From contig CAWJDP010000005.1 of assembly GCA_963841715.1 (NCBI GenBank), positions 124,001 to 188,000 of the forward strand: a stretch of 64,000 nucleotides of DNA, given 5' to 3'. Under the pieces are notes generated by a model. That model saw only the letters and a list, made by a program, of their open reading frames with translations. It ran no database searches and was not told the origin of the DNA. Positions 26,631-35,094 of the stretch are shown here, piece after piece. This DNA is from DASPWW01 sp963841715 (GTDB taxonomy: Bacteria; Actinomycetota; Thermoleophilia; Solirubrobacterales; 70-9). The position numbers were made by a program, and so were the translations under genes. Numbering within the stretch: the first letter of the stretch is position 1; every line of letters starts with the position of its first letter.

Positions 26631-28001
26631 ATGGCAGACGCTTACGACGTGATCGTCGTCGGGTCCGGCCCCGGAGGTTATGTCGCCGCGATCCGCTCCG
26701 CTCAACTCGGCCAGAGGACGGCGGTGATCGAGAAGGACGTCGTCGGCGGCCGCTGCCTCAACTACGCCTGCATCCCGGCGAAGACAGTCCTCCACTCGGC
26801 CGAGGTCTACGACGAGGCAAGGAACGGCGCCGCCGACCTCGGGGTCAAGGTCGAGGGCGTGAGCGTCGACTGGGGCGGGGTCCAGAAGCGGCGCGAGCGG
26901 GTGCGGAAGATCCTCACCGGCGGCGTCGCGATGCTGTTCGACAAGAACAAGATCGACTACATCGAGGGCACCGGGTCGCTGACCGCGGACGGCAACGTCA
27001 AGGTCGGCCGCAAGACGTACGAGGGGAAGGCCGTGGTGCTCGCCACGGGGTCGGGCGCGCTCCCGATCCCGGGCGTCGAGTTCGGCGGCGGCGTGATCGA
27101 CACCTGGGGTGCGTGGTCGCTTGCCGAGCTCCCGAAGAGCCTCGCCGTCGTCGGCGCCGGGGCGTCGGGCTCGGAGATCGCCTCCGCCTACGGGCGGCTC
27201 GGGGTCGACGTGATCCTGATCGAGATGCTCGACCGCGTGCTCCCGCTCGAGGACAAGGACTGCTCGCGCGTCGTCGAGCGTGCGTTCAAGAAGCAGAACA
27301 TCACGATCGCCACCGGGACCAAGCTCGGCGACGTCACCGTCGGCGACGACTCGGTAAAGCTCAGCTATGGCGACCAGAGCGCCGAAGTCGACTACCTGTG
27401 CATCGCCGGGGGGCGCCAGCCCGACACCGAGGCGCTGCGCGTCGCGGATGCCGGGATCGAGCTCAGCGACAACGGGCGGATCAAGATCGACGAGTACCAG
27501 CGAACCTCGAACCCGAGGGTGTTCGCGATCGGCGACCTCGTCCGTGGCCCCGCGCTCGCCCACAAGGCCTCCGAGGAGGGCGTAGTGGCCGTCGAGACGA
27601 TCGCCGGCGCCCCGACCGAGCCGGTCGACATCTCGACGGTCGCGAACGCGACCTTCTGTCATCCCCAGGTCGCGAGCGTCGGGATGACCGAAGCCGAGGC
27701 GAAGGAGGCCGGGCGCGAGATCAAGGTCGGCAAGTTCAACCTCGGCGGGGTCGGAGCCGCCCCGATCTACGACGATCGCCAGGGGCTAATCAAGATCGTC
27801 GCCGAGGCCCAATACGGCGAGATCCTCGGCGCCCACATCGTCGGCAACCGCGCCTGCGACATGATCCCCGAGCTCGTCGACACGAAGGCGCTCGAGGGCG
27901 GCTACCAGGATCTGGCGAGGATCATCCACCCCCACCCGACGATGTCGGAGGCCGTGCTCGACGCCGCGCGCTCGGTCGACGGCTGGGCGATCCACCAGTA
28001 G
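26631..28001 (+). CDS. lpdA: Dihydrolipoyl dehydrogenase (E3)
   Basis: Flavoprotein disulfide reductase that reoxidises the lipoyl arm of E2 with NAD+. 456 residues. FAD motif VVGSGPGGYVAA at the N-terminus, redox disulfide in GGRCLNYACIPAKT (about residues 38-51), NAD-binding VVGAGASGSEIASAYGRLG near 176, FAIGDLVRGPALAHKA, and the C-terminal interface with HPHPTMSE containing the catalytic His-Glu. First gene of the PDH cluster. Confidence 0.96.
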   Translation: MADAYDVIVVGSGPGGYVAAIRSAQLGQRTAVIEKDVVGGRCLNYACIPAKTVLHSAEVYDEARNGAADLGVKVEGVSVDWGGVQKRRERVRKILTGGVAMLFDKNKIDYIEGTGSLTADGNVKVGRKTYEGKAVVLATGSGALPIPGVEFGGGVIDTWGAWSLAELPKSLAVVGAGASGSEIASAYGRLGVDVILIEMLDRVLPLEDKDCSRVVERAFKKQNITIATGTKLGDVTVGDDSVKLSYGDQSAEVDYLCIAGGRQPDTEALRVADAGIELSDNGRIKIDEYQRTSNPRVFAIGDLVRGPALAHKASEEGVVAVETIAGAPTEPVDISTVANATFCHPQVASVGMTEAEAKEAGREIKVGKFNLGGVGAAPIYDDRQGLIKIVAEAQYGEILGAHIVGNRACDMIPELVDTKALEGGYQDLARIIHPHPTMSEAVLDAARSVDGWAIHQ

Positions 28002-28013
28002 TCGGGAGGACGG

Positions 28014-28613
28014 ATGCCGGGCGACGAGCGCCCCGTCTTCTACTTCGACCTCGGCTCGCCGTACTCGTATCTCGCAGCCGAGCGGGTCAACCAGGTGTTC
28101 ACGAAGGCGACCGGGGAGCCGCCGGTGTGGCAACCGATCCTGCTCGGCGGGCTGTTCAAGCGCTTCGACCGCGGCTCGTGGGGGGAGGGGCCTGAGCGCG
28201 AGGAGGGCAAGGCCGAGATCGAGCGGCGCGGCGCCGAGTACGGTCTCCCGCCGATCCAGTGGCCCGTGCCGTGGCCTGGCGACATGCTGTTCGCGATGCG
28301 CGTCGCCACGTACGCGAAGCAGATCGGGCGCACCGTCGCGTTCTCGCTCGCGGCGTTCCGTCAGGCGTTCGCCGCCGGGAAGGACCTGAGCAGACCCGAC
28401 AACGTGCTCGTCGCCGCGGCCGCGTGCGAGCTTCATCCCCGCGCGGTGCTGGCGTCGAGCGAGGTGTACGCCGTCAAGCGCGCGCTTCGAAGGGCCACCG
28501 ACGAGGCGGGCGACCTCGGTGTGCGCGGCGTTCCCAGCATCAGCATCGGCGGGGAGATCTTCTGGGGCGACGATCGGCTTGAAGCCGCCGCGGCGATCGC
28601 CGGGGACGGCTAG
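28014..28613 (+). CDS. DsbA-like thioredoxin-fold protein (2-hydroxychromene-2-carboxylate isomerase type)
   Basis: 199 residues. Opens VFYFDLGSPYSYLAAERV, the pattern of the HCCA-isomerase/FrnE-like branch of the DsbA family, in which the CxxC is replaced. A helical insertion follows, and the cis-Pro loop GVRGVPSISIGGEIFWGDDR is near the end. No signal peptide, so cytosolic. The family's reactions include glutathione-dependent isomerisation, but the substrate is unknown here. Sits between E3 and E1 alpha, 12 bp after lpdA, which implies co-expression with PDH. Confidence 0.85.
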   Translation: MPGDERPVFYFDLGSPYSYLAAERVNQVFTKATGEPPVWQPILLGGLFKRFDRGSWGEGPEREEGKAEIERRGAEYGLPPIQWPVPWPGDMLFAMRVATYAKQIGRTVAFSLAAFRQAFAAGKDLSRPDNVLVAAAACELHPRAVLASSEVYAVKRALRRATDEAGDLGVRGVPSISIGGEIFWGDDRLEAAAAIAGDG

Positions 28614-28738
28614 GCCGGCCGATGAGAGAGCTCGCCGCCCTCGGCGCCTCGATCGCGTTCGGGCTCTGGCGGCGAGTACGGGGCTTGGCTATCGTGAGCC
28701 GTGCCGTCCTTGGCACCCACCCGAGCTTGGAGGTAGAG

Positions 28739-30010
28739 GTGGCTGAGCCAACCGAGAGCACCGAGCAGAGAGGGTTGGTCGAGTCCGGCTCCGAGGACGG
28801 CCGGGGCGAGGCGCCGCAGAGCGACGCCCCGCGCCCGCTCCCCGACCGCGACACCAGCCTCGAGCTGTTCTCGATCATGGCCCTAATACGCCGCTTCGAG
28901 GAGGAGGCGGGTCGCCAGTACCAGAAGGCGAAGGCAGGCGGCTTCCTCCATCTCGCGATCGGCGAAGAGGCGACGATCGTCGGCACGACGTCGGTGATGG
29001 CCGACCACGACTACCTGATCGGCACCTACCGGACGCACGGGCACGCGATCGCCCGCGGCACCGACCCGAACGCCGTGATGGCGGAGCTGTTCGGACGCGA
29101 GGGCGGCGTCAACCGCGGCCGCGGCGGCTCGATGCACATCTTCGACCGCGAGCGGCGGTTCATGGGCGGGTACGGAATCGTCGGTGGCAACCTGCCGCTC
29201 GCCGCCGGGCTCGCGCTGGCCTCCGATTACACCGGCGAGGACGCCGTCACCGTGTGCATGTTCGGCGACGGGGCGTCGAACACCGGCAATTTCGGCGAGA
29301 CGATGAACCTCGCGGCGCTGTGGGGCCTCCCGATCGTGTTCCTGGTCGAGAACAACCTCTACGGGATGGGGACCTCGCTCGAGCGCCACTCCGCCGTCAC
29401 CGACCTCTCGCGCAAGGCTGAGGGCTACGGCGTCCCCGGGGAGCGGATCGACGGGATGGATGTGCTCGCGGTGCGCGAGGCCGTGGGTGAGAGCATCCGC
29501 CGCGCGCGCGACGAGCGCCGGCCGCTGCTGCTCGAGGCGTTCACGTACCGCTACCGCGGCCACTCGGCGGCCGACCCCGAGGTCTACCGGCAGAAGGGCG
29601 AGGTCGAGGAGTGGCGCAAGAAGGACCCCCTCGTCACCTTCGCCGCGCGCCTGACCGCGGACGGCGTCGTCTCCGAGCAGGAGATCGAGGGCGCCCGCGA
29701 GCTTGCCGACGAGCGGATCGTCGAGGCGGTCAAGTTCGCGGATGCTTCGCCCGAGCCACCGCTGGAGTCGCTGTACGAGAAGCTCTACGTGGTCGGCGAG
29801 CAGGTCCCGGGGTGGTACACGGTCGACGAGCGCACACCGGACCCGCATCCGGGCGAGCTCGAGCCCGAGGTCGGAACAGCGGGGCGACCGCGCGAGCTCG
29901 CCGAGGCCGGCGCGGCGTACGGCGGGCAGGAGCAGCGCCCGCCGCAGCGCGAGGCCGCCGAGGTCGACACCGACGTCGAGACGGACCGCTCCGAGCCCGA
30001 GGAGGACTAG
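28739..30010 (+). CDS. pdhA: Pyruvate dehydrogenase E1 component, alpha subunit
   Basis: Thiamine-diphosphate-dependent decarboxylase subunit. 423 residues from GTG 28739, which has a GGAGG five bases upstream; the frame is open further upstream (to 28622) but that part is not conserved. YRTHGHAIARG, RGGSMHIFD and the ThDP motif GDGASNTGNFGE...ENN are clear, as is the phosphorylation-loop region YRYRGHSAADPEVYR. The last ~70 residues form an acidic, Pro/Glu-rich tail (ending DRSEPEED) beyond the normal end of the subunit. Pairs with pdhB, five bases downstream. Confidence 0.93.
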   Translation: MAEPTESTEQRGLVESGSEDGRGEAPQSDAPRPLPDRDTSLELFSIMALIRRFEEEAGRQYQKAKAGGFLHLAIGEEATIVGTTSVMADHDYLIGTYRTHGHAIARGTDPNAVMAELFGREGGVNRGRGGSMHIFDRERRFMGGYGIVGGNLPLAAGLALASDYTGEDAVTVCMFGDGASNTGNFGETMNLAALWGLPIVFLVENNLYGMGTSLERHSAVTDLSRKAEGYGVPGERIDGMDVLAVREAVGESIRRARDERRPLLLEAFTYRYRGHSAADPEVYRQKGEVEEWRKKDPLVTFAARLTADGVVSEQEIEGARELADERIVEAVKFADASPEPPLESLYEKLYVVGEQVPGWYTVDERTPDPHPGELEPEVGTAGRPRELAEAGAAYGGQEQRPPQREAAEVDTDVETDRSEPEED

Positions 30011-30015
30011 ACGCG

Positions 30016-31011
30016 ATGCCGGTGATCCGGATGCGCGAGGCGCTGCGGGACGCGCTCGCCGAGGAGATGCGCCGCGACGAGCGGGTGTTCGTGATGGGCG
30101 AGGACGTGGGCGTCTTCCAGGGCGCGTTCAAGGTCACGGAGGGGTTGATGGACGAGTTCGGCGAGAAGCGGGTCCGCGACACGCCGATCTCGGAGAACAC
30201 GATCGTCGGCGCCGGTGTCGGGGCCGCGATGGCGGGGCTGCGGCCGGTGGTCGAGATCATGACCGTCAACTTTGCTCTGCTGGCGATGGACCAGATCGTC
30301 AACCACGCCGCGGCGATTCCGTACATGTTCAACGGCCAGGTCCGCGTTCCGCTCGTCGTCCGGATGCCGGGGGGCGGCGGGCATCAGCTCGGCCCGACCC
30401 ACTCGCACAGCTTCGAGGCGATGTTCCTCCAGGTGCCGGGGCTGCTCGTCGCCTGCCCTTCGACCCCAGCCGACGCGAAGGGATTGCTGAAGGCGGCGAT
30501 CCGCGATGACAACCCGGTCGTGTTCATCGAGCACGAGACCCTCTACGGCGTTCGCGGCGAGGTCCCGGAGAACGGGGAAGGGGACGGCGTGCTCGACTTC
30601 GGCGAAGCCGCGGTGCGACGGGAGGGCGGCGACGTGACCGTGATCGGGATCCTGCGGATGGCGCAGACGGCGGAGCGCGCGGCGACGACGCTCGCCAACG
30701 AACACGGCATCGAAGCCGAGGTGATCGACCCGCGCACGCTGCGCCCACTCGATCTCGACACGATCCTCGACTCGGTAAGGAAGACCAACCGCGCTGTGGT
30801 CGTCGAGGAGGGCTGGCCGCACGGCGGCGTCGGCGCGAACCTCGCGGCGCTGATCCAGGAGCAGGCGTTCGACTACCTCGACGCGCCGATCGAGCGCGTC
30901 GCCGGGGCCGACGTCCCGATGCCCTACGCGAAGCGGCTCGAGCAGGCCGCGATCCCCCACGCCGAGCACGTCGTCAGCGCGGCCTTACAAACACTGGTGG
31001 GCTCACGATGA
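30016..31011 (+). CDS. pdhB: Pyruvate dehydrogenase E1 component, beta subunit
   Basis: 331 residues from ATG 30016. Opens MPVIRMREALRDALAEEM, then MGEDVGVFQGAFKVTEGL, the phosphate/K+ region RDTPISENTIVGAGVGAAM, PHGGVGANLAALI and the closing VPMPYAKRLEQAAIP, all standard for E1 beta of PDH/branched-chain 2-oxoacid dehydrogenases. The context (E3, E2, lipB, lipA) favours pyruvate but does not exclude branched-chain oxoacids. Overlaps the E2 start by four bases. Confidence 0.94.
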   Translation: MPVIRMREALRDALAEEMRRDERVFVMGEDVGVFQGAFKVTEGLMDEFGEKRVRDTPISENTIVGAGVGAAMAGLRPVVEIMTVNFALLAMDQIVNHAAAIPYMFNGQVRVPLVVRMPGGGGHQLGPTHSHSFEAMFLQVPGLLVACPSTPADAKGLLKAAIRDDNPVVFIEHETLYGVRGEVPENGEGDGVLDFGEAAVRREGGDVTVIGILRMAQTAERAATTLANEHGIEAEVIDPRTLRPLDLDTILDSVRKTNRAVVVEEGWPHGGVGANLAALIQEQAFDYLDAPIERVAGADVPMPYAKRLEQAAIPHAEHVVSAALQTLVGSR

Positions 31012-32285
31012 CCGACATCGTCATGCCCCGCCTGTCGGACTCGATGGAGGAGGGGACGATCCTGCGCTGGATCAAGGCCCAGGGCGACGAGGTAGCGGTC
31101 GGCGACGAGCTCGTCGAGATTGAGACCGACAAGGCGAACATGGTCTACGAGTCCGACGCCGCAGGCGTGCTGAACGAGCTCCTCGCCCGGGAGGGGGACA
31201 CGCTGCCGATCGGCGCCGTGATCGCCCGCGTCGGTGATCCGGGCGAGGCGCCGCTCGGAAACAGCGGCGCGGCCACGGAGGGGCCGCCCGCCGAGCCGCC
31301 GAAGCCCGCGCCGGTCGCGGCGCCTCCCGCCGCAGCGGCGGCCCCAGCCACAGCCCCTCCCGCGCCCGCCGCCGACGGCGACGGCCGGGTGAAAGCGTCG
31401 CCGATCGCGCGGCGGATCGCGCGCGATCGGGGTCTCGACCTCGCCGCGATCTCCGGCTCGGGGCCCGGGGGGCGGATCGTCAAGGCCGACGTCGAGTCCG
31501 CGCAGCCCGGAACTCCCGCCGCGGCGCCCGCCTCTGCTCCCGCCCCGCCCGCCCCCGCGAGCGCGGGCGCGGGCGAGCGCCCTGAGACCGCAAAGGGCGA
31601 AGTCGCGGTCGTCGATCTGACGAAGCTCCAGCAGACGGTCGCGCGGCGGATGGCGGAGTCGAAGGCGACCGCGCCGCACTTCTACCTCTCCGTCGAGGTC
31701 GACATGACCCGCGCCTGGGAGGGCCGCGCGAAGCTGAAGGCGTCGGCCGCGGAGGGCGACGTCGTGCCGTCGTTCAACGACATGGTCGTGAAGGCGTGCG
31801 CCCTCGCCCTGCGCGAGTATCCACGCGCGAACGGCGCCTACCGCGACGGGCGCCACGAGCTCTACTCGCGAATCAACGTCGGAGTCGCGGTCGCGGGCCA
31901 GGACGCGCTCGTCGTTCCGACCGTATTCGACGCCAACCGCAAGGGGCTACGCGAGATAGCGACCGAGACGCGCGCACTCGCCGCTCGCGTCCGCGACGGG
32001 AGCGTGACCCCGCCAGAGCTCTCGGGCGGGACGTTCACGGTCTCGAACCTCGGGATGTACGGGATCGACAGCTTCGCCGCCGTGATCAACCCGCCGCAGG
32101 CCGGGATCCTCGCGGTCGGCGCGATCACCGAGCGCCCCGTCGTCCGCGACGGCGAGATCACGCCGGCGCGGCTGATGCCGGTCACGCTCGCCTGCGACCA
32201 CCGGATCCTCTACGGCGCCGACGGGGCCCAGTTCCTCGCCCGGATCAGGGCGCTGCTCGAGGAGCCGCTCGCGCTCGCGCTCTAG
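31008..32285 (+). CDS. pdhC: Dihydrolipoamide acetyltransferase (E2)
   Basis: Core of the PDH complex, 425 residues. Single lipoyl domain at 1-78 with the lipoylated lysine in EIETDKANM; an Ala/Pro linker; a peripheral-subunit-binding domain at about 125-162 (SPIARRIARDRGLDLAAISG); a second Ala/Pro linker; and a catalytic domain from about 200 with FNDMVVKACALALR, FTVSNLGMYGIDSF and the active-site CDHRILYGADGAQF. Starts in the pdhB stop (ATGA). Its stop TAG is also part of the candidate lipB -10 box. Confidence 0.95.
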   Translation: MTDIVMPRLSDSMEEGTILRWIKAQGDEVAVGDELVEIETDKANMVYESDAAGVLNELLAREGDTLPIGAVIARVGDPGEAPLGNSGAATEGPPAEPPKPAPVAAPPAAAAAPATAPPAPAADGDGRVKASPIARRIARDRGLDLAAISGSGPGGRIVKADVESAQPGTPAAAPASAPAPPAPASAGAGERPETAKGEVAVVDLTKLQQTVARRMAESKATAPHFYLSVEVDMTRAWEGRAKLKASAAEGDVVPSFNDMVVKACALALREYPRANGAYRDGRHELYSRINVGVAVAGQDALVVPTVFDANRKGLREIATETRALAARVRDGSVTPPELSGGTFTVSNLGMYGIDSFAAVINPPQAGILAVGAITERPVVRDGEITPARLMPVTLACDHRILYGADGAQFLARIRALLEEPLALAL

Positions 32286-32288
32286 GCT
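32283..32288 (+). promoter_or_regulatory. Candidate -10 box of lipB
   Basis: TAGGCT overlapping the E2 stop codon, seven bases before the lipB ATG at 32296. Would allow leaderless lipB transcription in addition to read-through from the PDH operon. Confidence 0.45.
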
Positions 32289-32295
32289 TGATGCC

Positions 32296-33045
32296 ATGAG
32301 CACCGAGGCCTGGTGCGCGCGAATCGGGCAGATCCCCTACGAGGAGGGAAGGACGCTGCAGAAGCGGCTCGAGGAGCTGCGCCACGCCGGTGAGATCCCC
32401 GACGCGCTGCTGCTGCTCGAGCATCCGCCGACGTATACGAAGGGCCGGCGCTCGACCCCGGACGAGCTCCCGATGGGCGAGGACTGGTACCGGATGCAGG
32501 GGATCGAGGTCTTGCCGACCGATCGCGGCGGGCGCGTCACCTACCACGGGCCGGGACAGCTTGTCGGCTACCCGATCATGAATTTGAGAGCCCTCGCGAA
32601 CCGCGCGGCGCCCGGACACGTGGCGGAGGACGCCGCGCGTATCGATGTTGTCGGGTTCATCCGGCGGATGGAGCGGGTGATGATCGACTCACTGGTTGCG
32701 TGGGGCATCGGGGCCGGCCTGCGCGCCGGGCTGACCGGCGTCTGGGTCGGCGAGCGCAAGATCGGCTCGATCGGCGTCCACGTCAACCGCGGCATCACCA
32801 CGCACGGGTTCGCGATCAACGTCAACAACGACCTGCAGCCGTTCGAGTGGATCGTCCCCTGCGGTATCGAGCACTGCCAGGTGACCTCCGTCTGCCGCGA
32901 GCTCGGCGCCGAGCAGGACGCCGACGCGTTCATGGATACGGTCCGCCACGAGTTCGCCCGCGTCTACGAGCGCGACTTCGTGGAGATCTCGGACTCGAGC
33001 CTCGCGCAGCGACTGGATGCGCCCGCGAGCCCAGCGCGCGCTTAA
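32296..33045 (+). CDS. lipB: Octanoyltransferase
   Basis: Moves the octanoyl group from acyl carrier protein to the lipoyl lysine of E2 and other acceptors. 249 residues. Family signature TDRGGRVTYHGPGQLVGYPI, catalytic Lys in VGERKIGSIGVHVNRGITTHG, and catalytic Cys in IVPCGIEHCQVTS. Ten bases after pdhC, so it works directly on the neighbouring gene product. The stop overlaps the end of the convergent secreted-protein gene. Confidence 0.95.
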   Translation: MSTEAWCARIGQIPYEEGRTLQKRLEELRHAGEIPDALLLLEHPPTYTKGRRSTPDELPMGEDWYRMQGIEVLPTDRGGRVTYHGPGQLVGYPIMNLRALANRAAPGHVAEDAARIDVVGFIRRMERVMIDSLVAWGIGAGLRAGLTGVWVGERKIGSIGVHVNRGITTHGFAINVNNDLQPFEWIVPCGIEHCQVTSVCRELGAEQDADAFMDTVRHEFARVYERDFVEISDSSLAQRLDAPASPARA

Positions 33046-33596
33046 CGAACGAGCGGGAACGCGCAGCGCAGCTGCCGGAATTGGCTCACGGCGTCGGACT
33101 CGACGGTGCCGTTGTCGACCACGGTCATCGCCTTGTTCGTCCCGGCGTCGATGAACCGCGAGTCCGTCCACGTCCCGTCCCCGGGCGGTCCGAGGTCAAC
33201 CCCGGGCTCGTTGCGAATCGACGCGAGCTCGGAGATCGACGGCGTGTAGCCGCCGGCGTCCGCGCAGTCCGTCGACGTCCAGTTGACGTTCGCGAACCGC
33301 GGCGCGCTGTCGAAGCAGACACCGTTGTGGAGGAACGTCCCCCCTGGGCACTCGGCGCTGTGGCCGTCGACCGCGTCGGCGTTCGCCGCGTTGGCCGCGC
33401 TCGCCACGCTCAGGCCCGGCGCGCGCTTCGTGATCTGCTTGTCGGCGATCTTCTTCACCTTCTTCTTCGTCACCGGGCGCTTCGCACGCTGGCCGTCGGT
33501 TGCGGCGATGGCCGACCCGGCGACGGCGGCGACAATCGCGAGCGCGCACAACGCGGCTCCGCGCGACAGCGGCCGGACGATGCTCAAGCTCTTCAT
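33042..33596 (-). CDS. Secreted protein of unknown function with KK-rich N-terminus
   Basis: 184 residues from ATG 33596, which has a strong GGAGGGAGGAG purine tract upstream. Signal peptide (GAALCALAIVAAVAGSAIAA), then a basic segment TKKKVKKIADKQITK, an Ala/Asn/Asp-rich stretch (ASAANAANADAVDGHSA), and a C-terminal globular part with four cysteines (CPGGTFLHNGVCF, TDCADAGGY, LRCAFPLV), probably two disulfides. The same N-terminal style occurs in other secreted actinobacterial proteins. It separates lipB from lipA. Function unknown. Confidence 0.75.
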   Translation of the reverse strand: MKSLSIVRPLSRGAALCALAIVAAVAGSAIAATDGQRAKRPVTKKKVKKIADKQITKRAPGLSVASAANAANADAVDGHSAECPGGTFLHNGVCFDSAPRFANVNWTSTDCADAGGYTPSISELASIRNEPGVDLGPPGDGTWTDSRFIDAGTNKAMTVVDNGTVESDAVSQFRQLRCAFPLVR

Positions 33597-33656
33597 TGCT
33601 CCTCCCTCCTGAGCTCGACCGCCACCCAGCTTATCGCCGTGTTGAGCAAGTGCGTC

Positions 33657-33662
33657 TACGCT
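33657..33662 (+). promoter_or_regulatory. Candidate -10 box of lipA
   Basis: TACGCT, seven bases before the ATG at 33670. The divergent secreted gene starts 73 bp away, so this short region must hold both promoters. Confidence 0.4.
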
Positions 33663-33669
33663 TAGGCGG

Positions 33670-34638
33670 ATGGCCGATTCGACTCTCGACGGGCGCCTCC
33701 ATGTGACACGGTCGCGAGCGCGGCCGGGGGGTGCCCCAGCCGACAGCGGCGAGGTGCGACCGCACCGGGCGCGCAAGCCGCCGTGGCTGAAGGTGCCGGC
33801 GCCGGGTGGCCGGACCTACCGGCGACTGAAGCGCGCGATCGAGGACGACAACCTCCACACGGTCTGCCAGGAGGCGAACTGCCCCAACGTCGGCGAGTGC
33901 TGGGAGCGGGGCACGGCGACGTTCATGATCCTGGGCGACGTCTGCACGCGCCGCTGCGGCTTCTGCAACGTCCAGTCCGGCAAACCGACCTGGCACGATC
34001 CGCTCGAGCCGATGCGGGTCGCAAACCAGGTCAAGAAGATGGGCCTGCGGCACGCCGTCATCACCTCCGTCGACCGCGACGACCTCCCCGACTGCGGCGC
34101 CGGCGCCTTCGTCGGCGTGATCCGCTCAATCCGCATGCTTGCGCCGGGCTGCAAGGTCGAGGTGCTGACCCCTGACTTCCGCGGCCAGGAGATGCCGCTG
34201 GCGAAGGTGATCCACGAGCGCCCGAACGTCTTCAACCACAACGTCGAGACGGTCCCCCGCCTGTATCCGAAGGCGCGCCGCGGCTCCGACTTCATGCGCT
34301 CGTGCCGGTTGCTGAAGCTCGCGAAGGAGATGGGCGGTTCCGACGTCGTCACCAAGTCCGGGCTGATGGTCGGCCTCGGCGAGGACCACTATGAGATGGT
34401 CGACGCGTTCCGGATCCTGCGCGAGCACTCCGTCCAGGTGCTGACCGTGGGCCAGTACCTGCGTCCCACCGAGCACCACCTCCCGGTGGTCCGCTACTGG
34501 CACCCGGACGAGTTCGCCGCCCTCGAGGCGGCCGCGTACGAGCTCGGGTTCGAGTCGGTCGCGGCCGGGCCGCTCGTCCGCAGCTCCTACCACGCCGACG
34601 AGCAGGTCCCGAACCGCGCCGAGGCCGCCGCCATCTAG
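33670..34638 (+). CDS. lipA: Lipoyl synthase
   Basis: Radical SAM enzyme inserting two sulfurs into octanoyl-E2. 322 residues. Auxiliary cluster cysteines in CQEANCPNVGECW, radical SAM cluster in CTRRCGFCNV, DDLPDCGAGAF, NVFNHNVETVPRLY, GLMVGLGE, and the C-terminal RSSYHADE with the auxiliary-cluster serine. Together with lipB it completes the lipoylation route for the PDH E2. Confidence 0.96.
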   Translation: MADSTLDGRLHVTRSRARPGGAPADSGEVRPHRARKPPWLKVPAPGGRTYRRLKRAIEDDNLHTVCQEANCPNVGECWERGTATFMILGDVCTRRCGFCNVQSGKPTWHDPLEPMRVANQVKKMGLRHAVITSVDRDDLPDCGAGAFVGVIRSIRMLAPGCKVEVLTPDFRGQEMPLAKVIHERPNVFNHNVETVPRLYPKARRGSDFMRSCRLLKLAKEMGGSDVVTKSGLMVGLGEDHYEMVDAFRILREHSVQVLTVGQYLRPTEHHLPVVRYWHPDEFAALEAAAYELGFESVAAGPLVRSSYHADEQVPNRAEAAAI

Positions 34639-34664
34639 CTCTCCGGTATAGGTTCCATCTCGGG

Positions 34665-35048
34665 ATGGAGCTCCCGCCCCTGCTCTCCGAGCGCCCGCGA
34701 AGCATTCAGATCCTGCTCGCGGTCGTGACGCCGGCCGTCTTCGGAGCGATCTGCGGCCTTCTGCTCGGCGCATCGAAGAGCCTCTACCTGATCGCGAGCG
34801 TGCTCGCGATCCTCGGCGGCTACTTCGCCGGCCTCGATCACGTCGGCGCGAAGTCGGGGGCGCTGCGCGGCGTGCTCGGAGGGCTCCTGTTCGGCTCCTT
34901 CATCCTCATCGCGCACGAAGTCAGCGGCACCGATCCGAAGGCCGTCCTCCCGCACCCGGGGATCGTGCTTGTTGTCGTGACCGTGCTCGCGGGCGCGCTG
35001 CTCGGCGCGCTCGGCGGGCTCACGCGGCAGCGCGGCGGCGTCTCCTAG
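34665..35048 (+). CDS. Small integral membrane protein
   Basis: 127 residues with four hydrophobic segments (IQILLAVVTPAVFGAICGLL, LYLIASVLAILGGYFAGL, GVLGGLLFGSFILIAHEV, IVLVVVTVLAGALLGALGGL) and short polar ends. TAGGTT at 34649-34654 is a candidate -10 box ten bases before the ATG. No family recognised. Lies between lipA and a rhomboid protease gene. Confidence 0.75.
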   Translation: MELPPLLSERPRSIQILLAVVTPAVFGAICGLLLGASKSLYLIASVLAILGGYFAGLDHVGAKSGALRGVLGGLLFGSFILIAHEVSGTDPKAVLPHPGIVLVVVTVLAGALLGALGGLTRQRGGVS

Positions 35049-35079
35049 CTCCGTCCGGGGCGCAATCGGCGGCCCTGTT

Positions 35080-35085
35080 TAGGCT
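35080..35085 (+). promoter_or_regulatory. Candidate -10 box of the rhomboid gene
   Basis: TAGGCT, nine bases before the TTG start at 35095, with no Shine-Dalgarno between them. Confidence 0.4.
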
Positions 35086-35094
35086 TGGCGCGCC

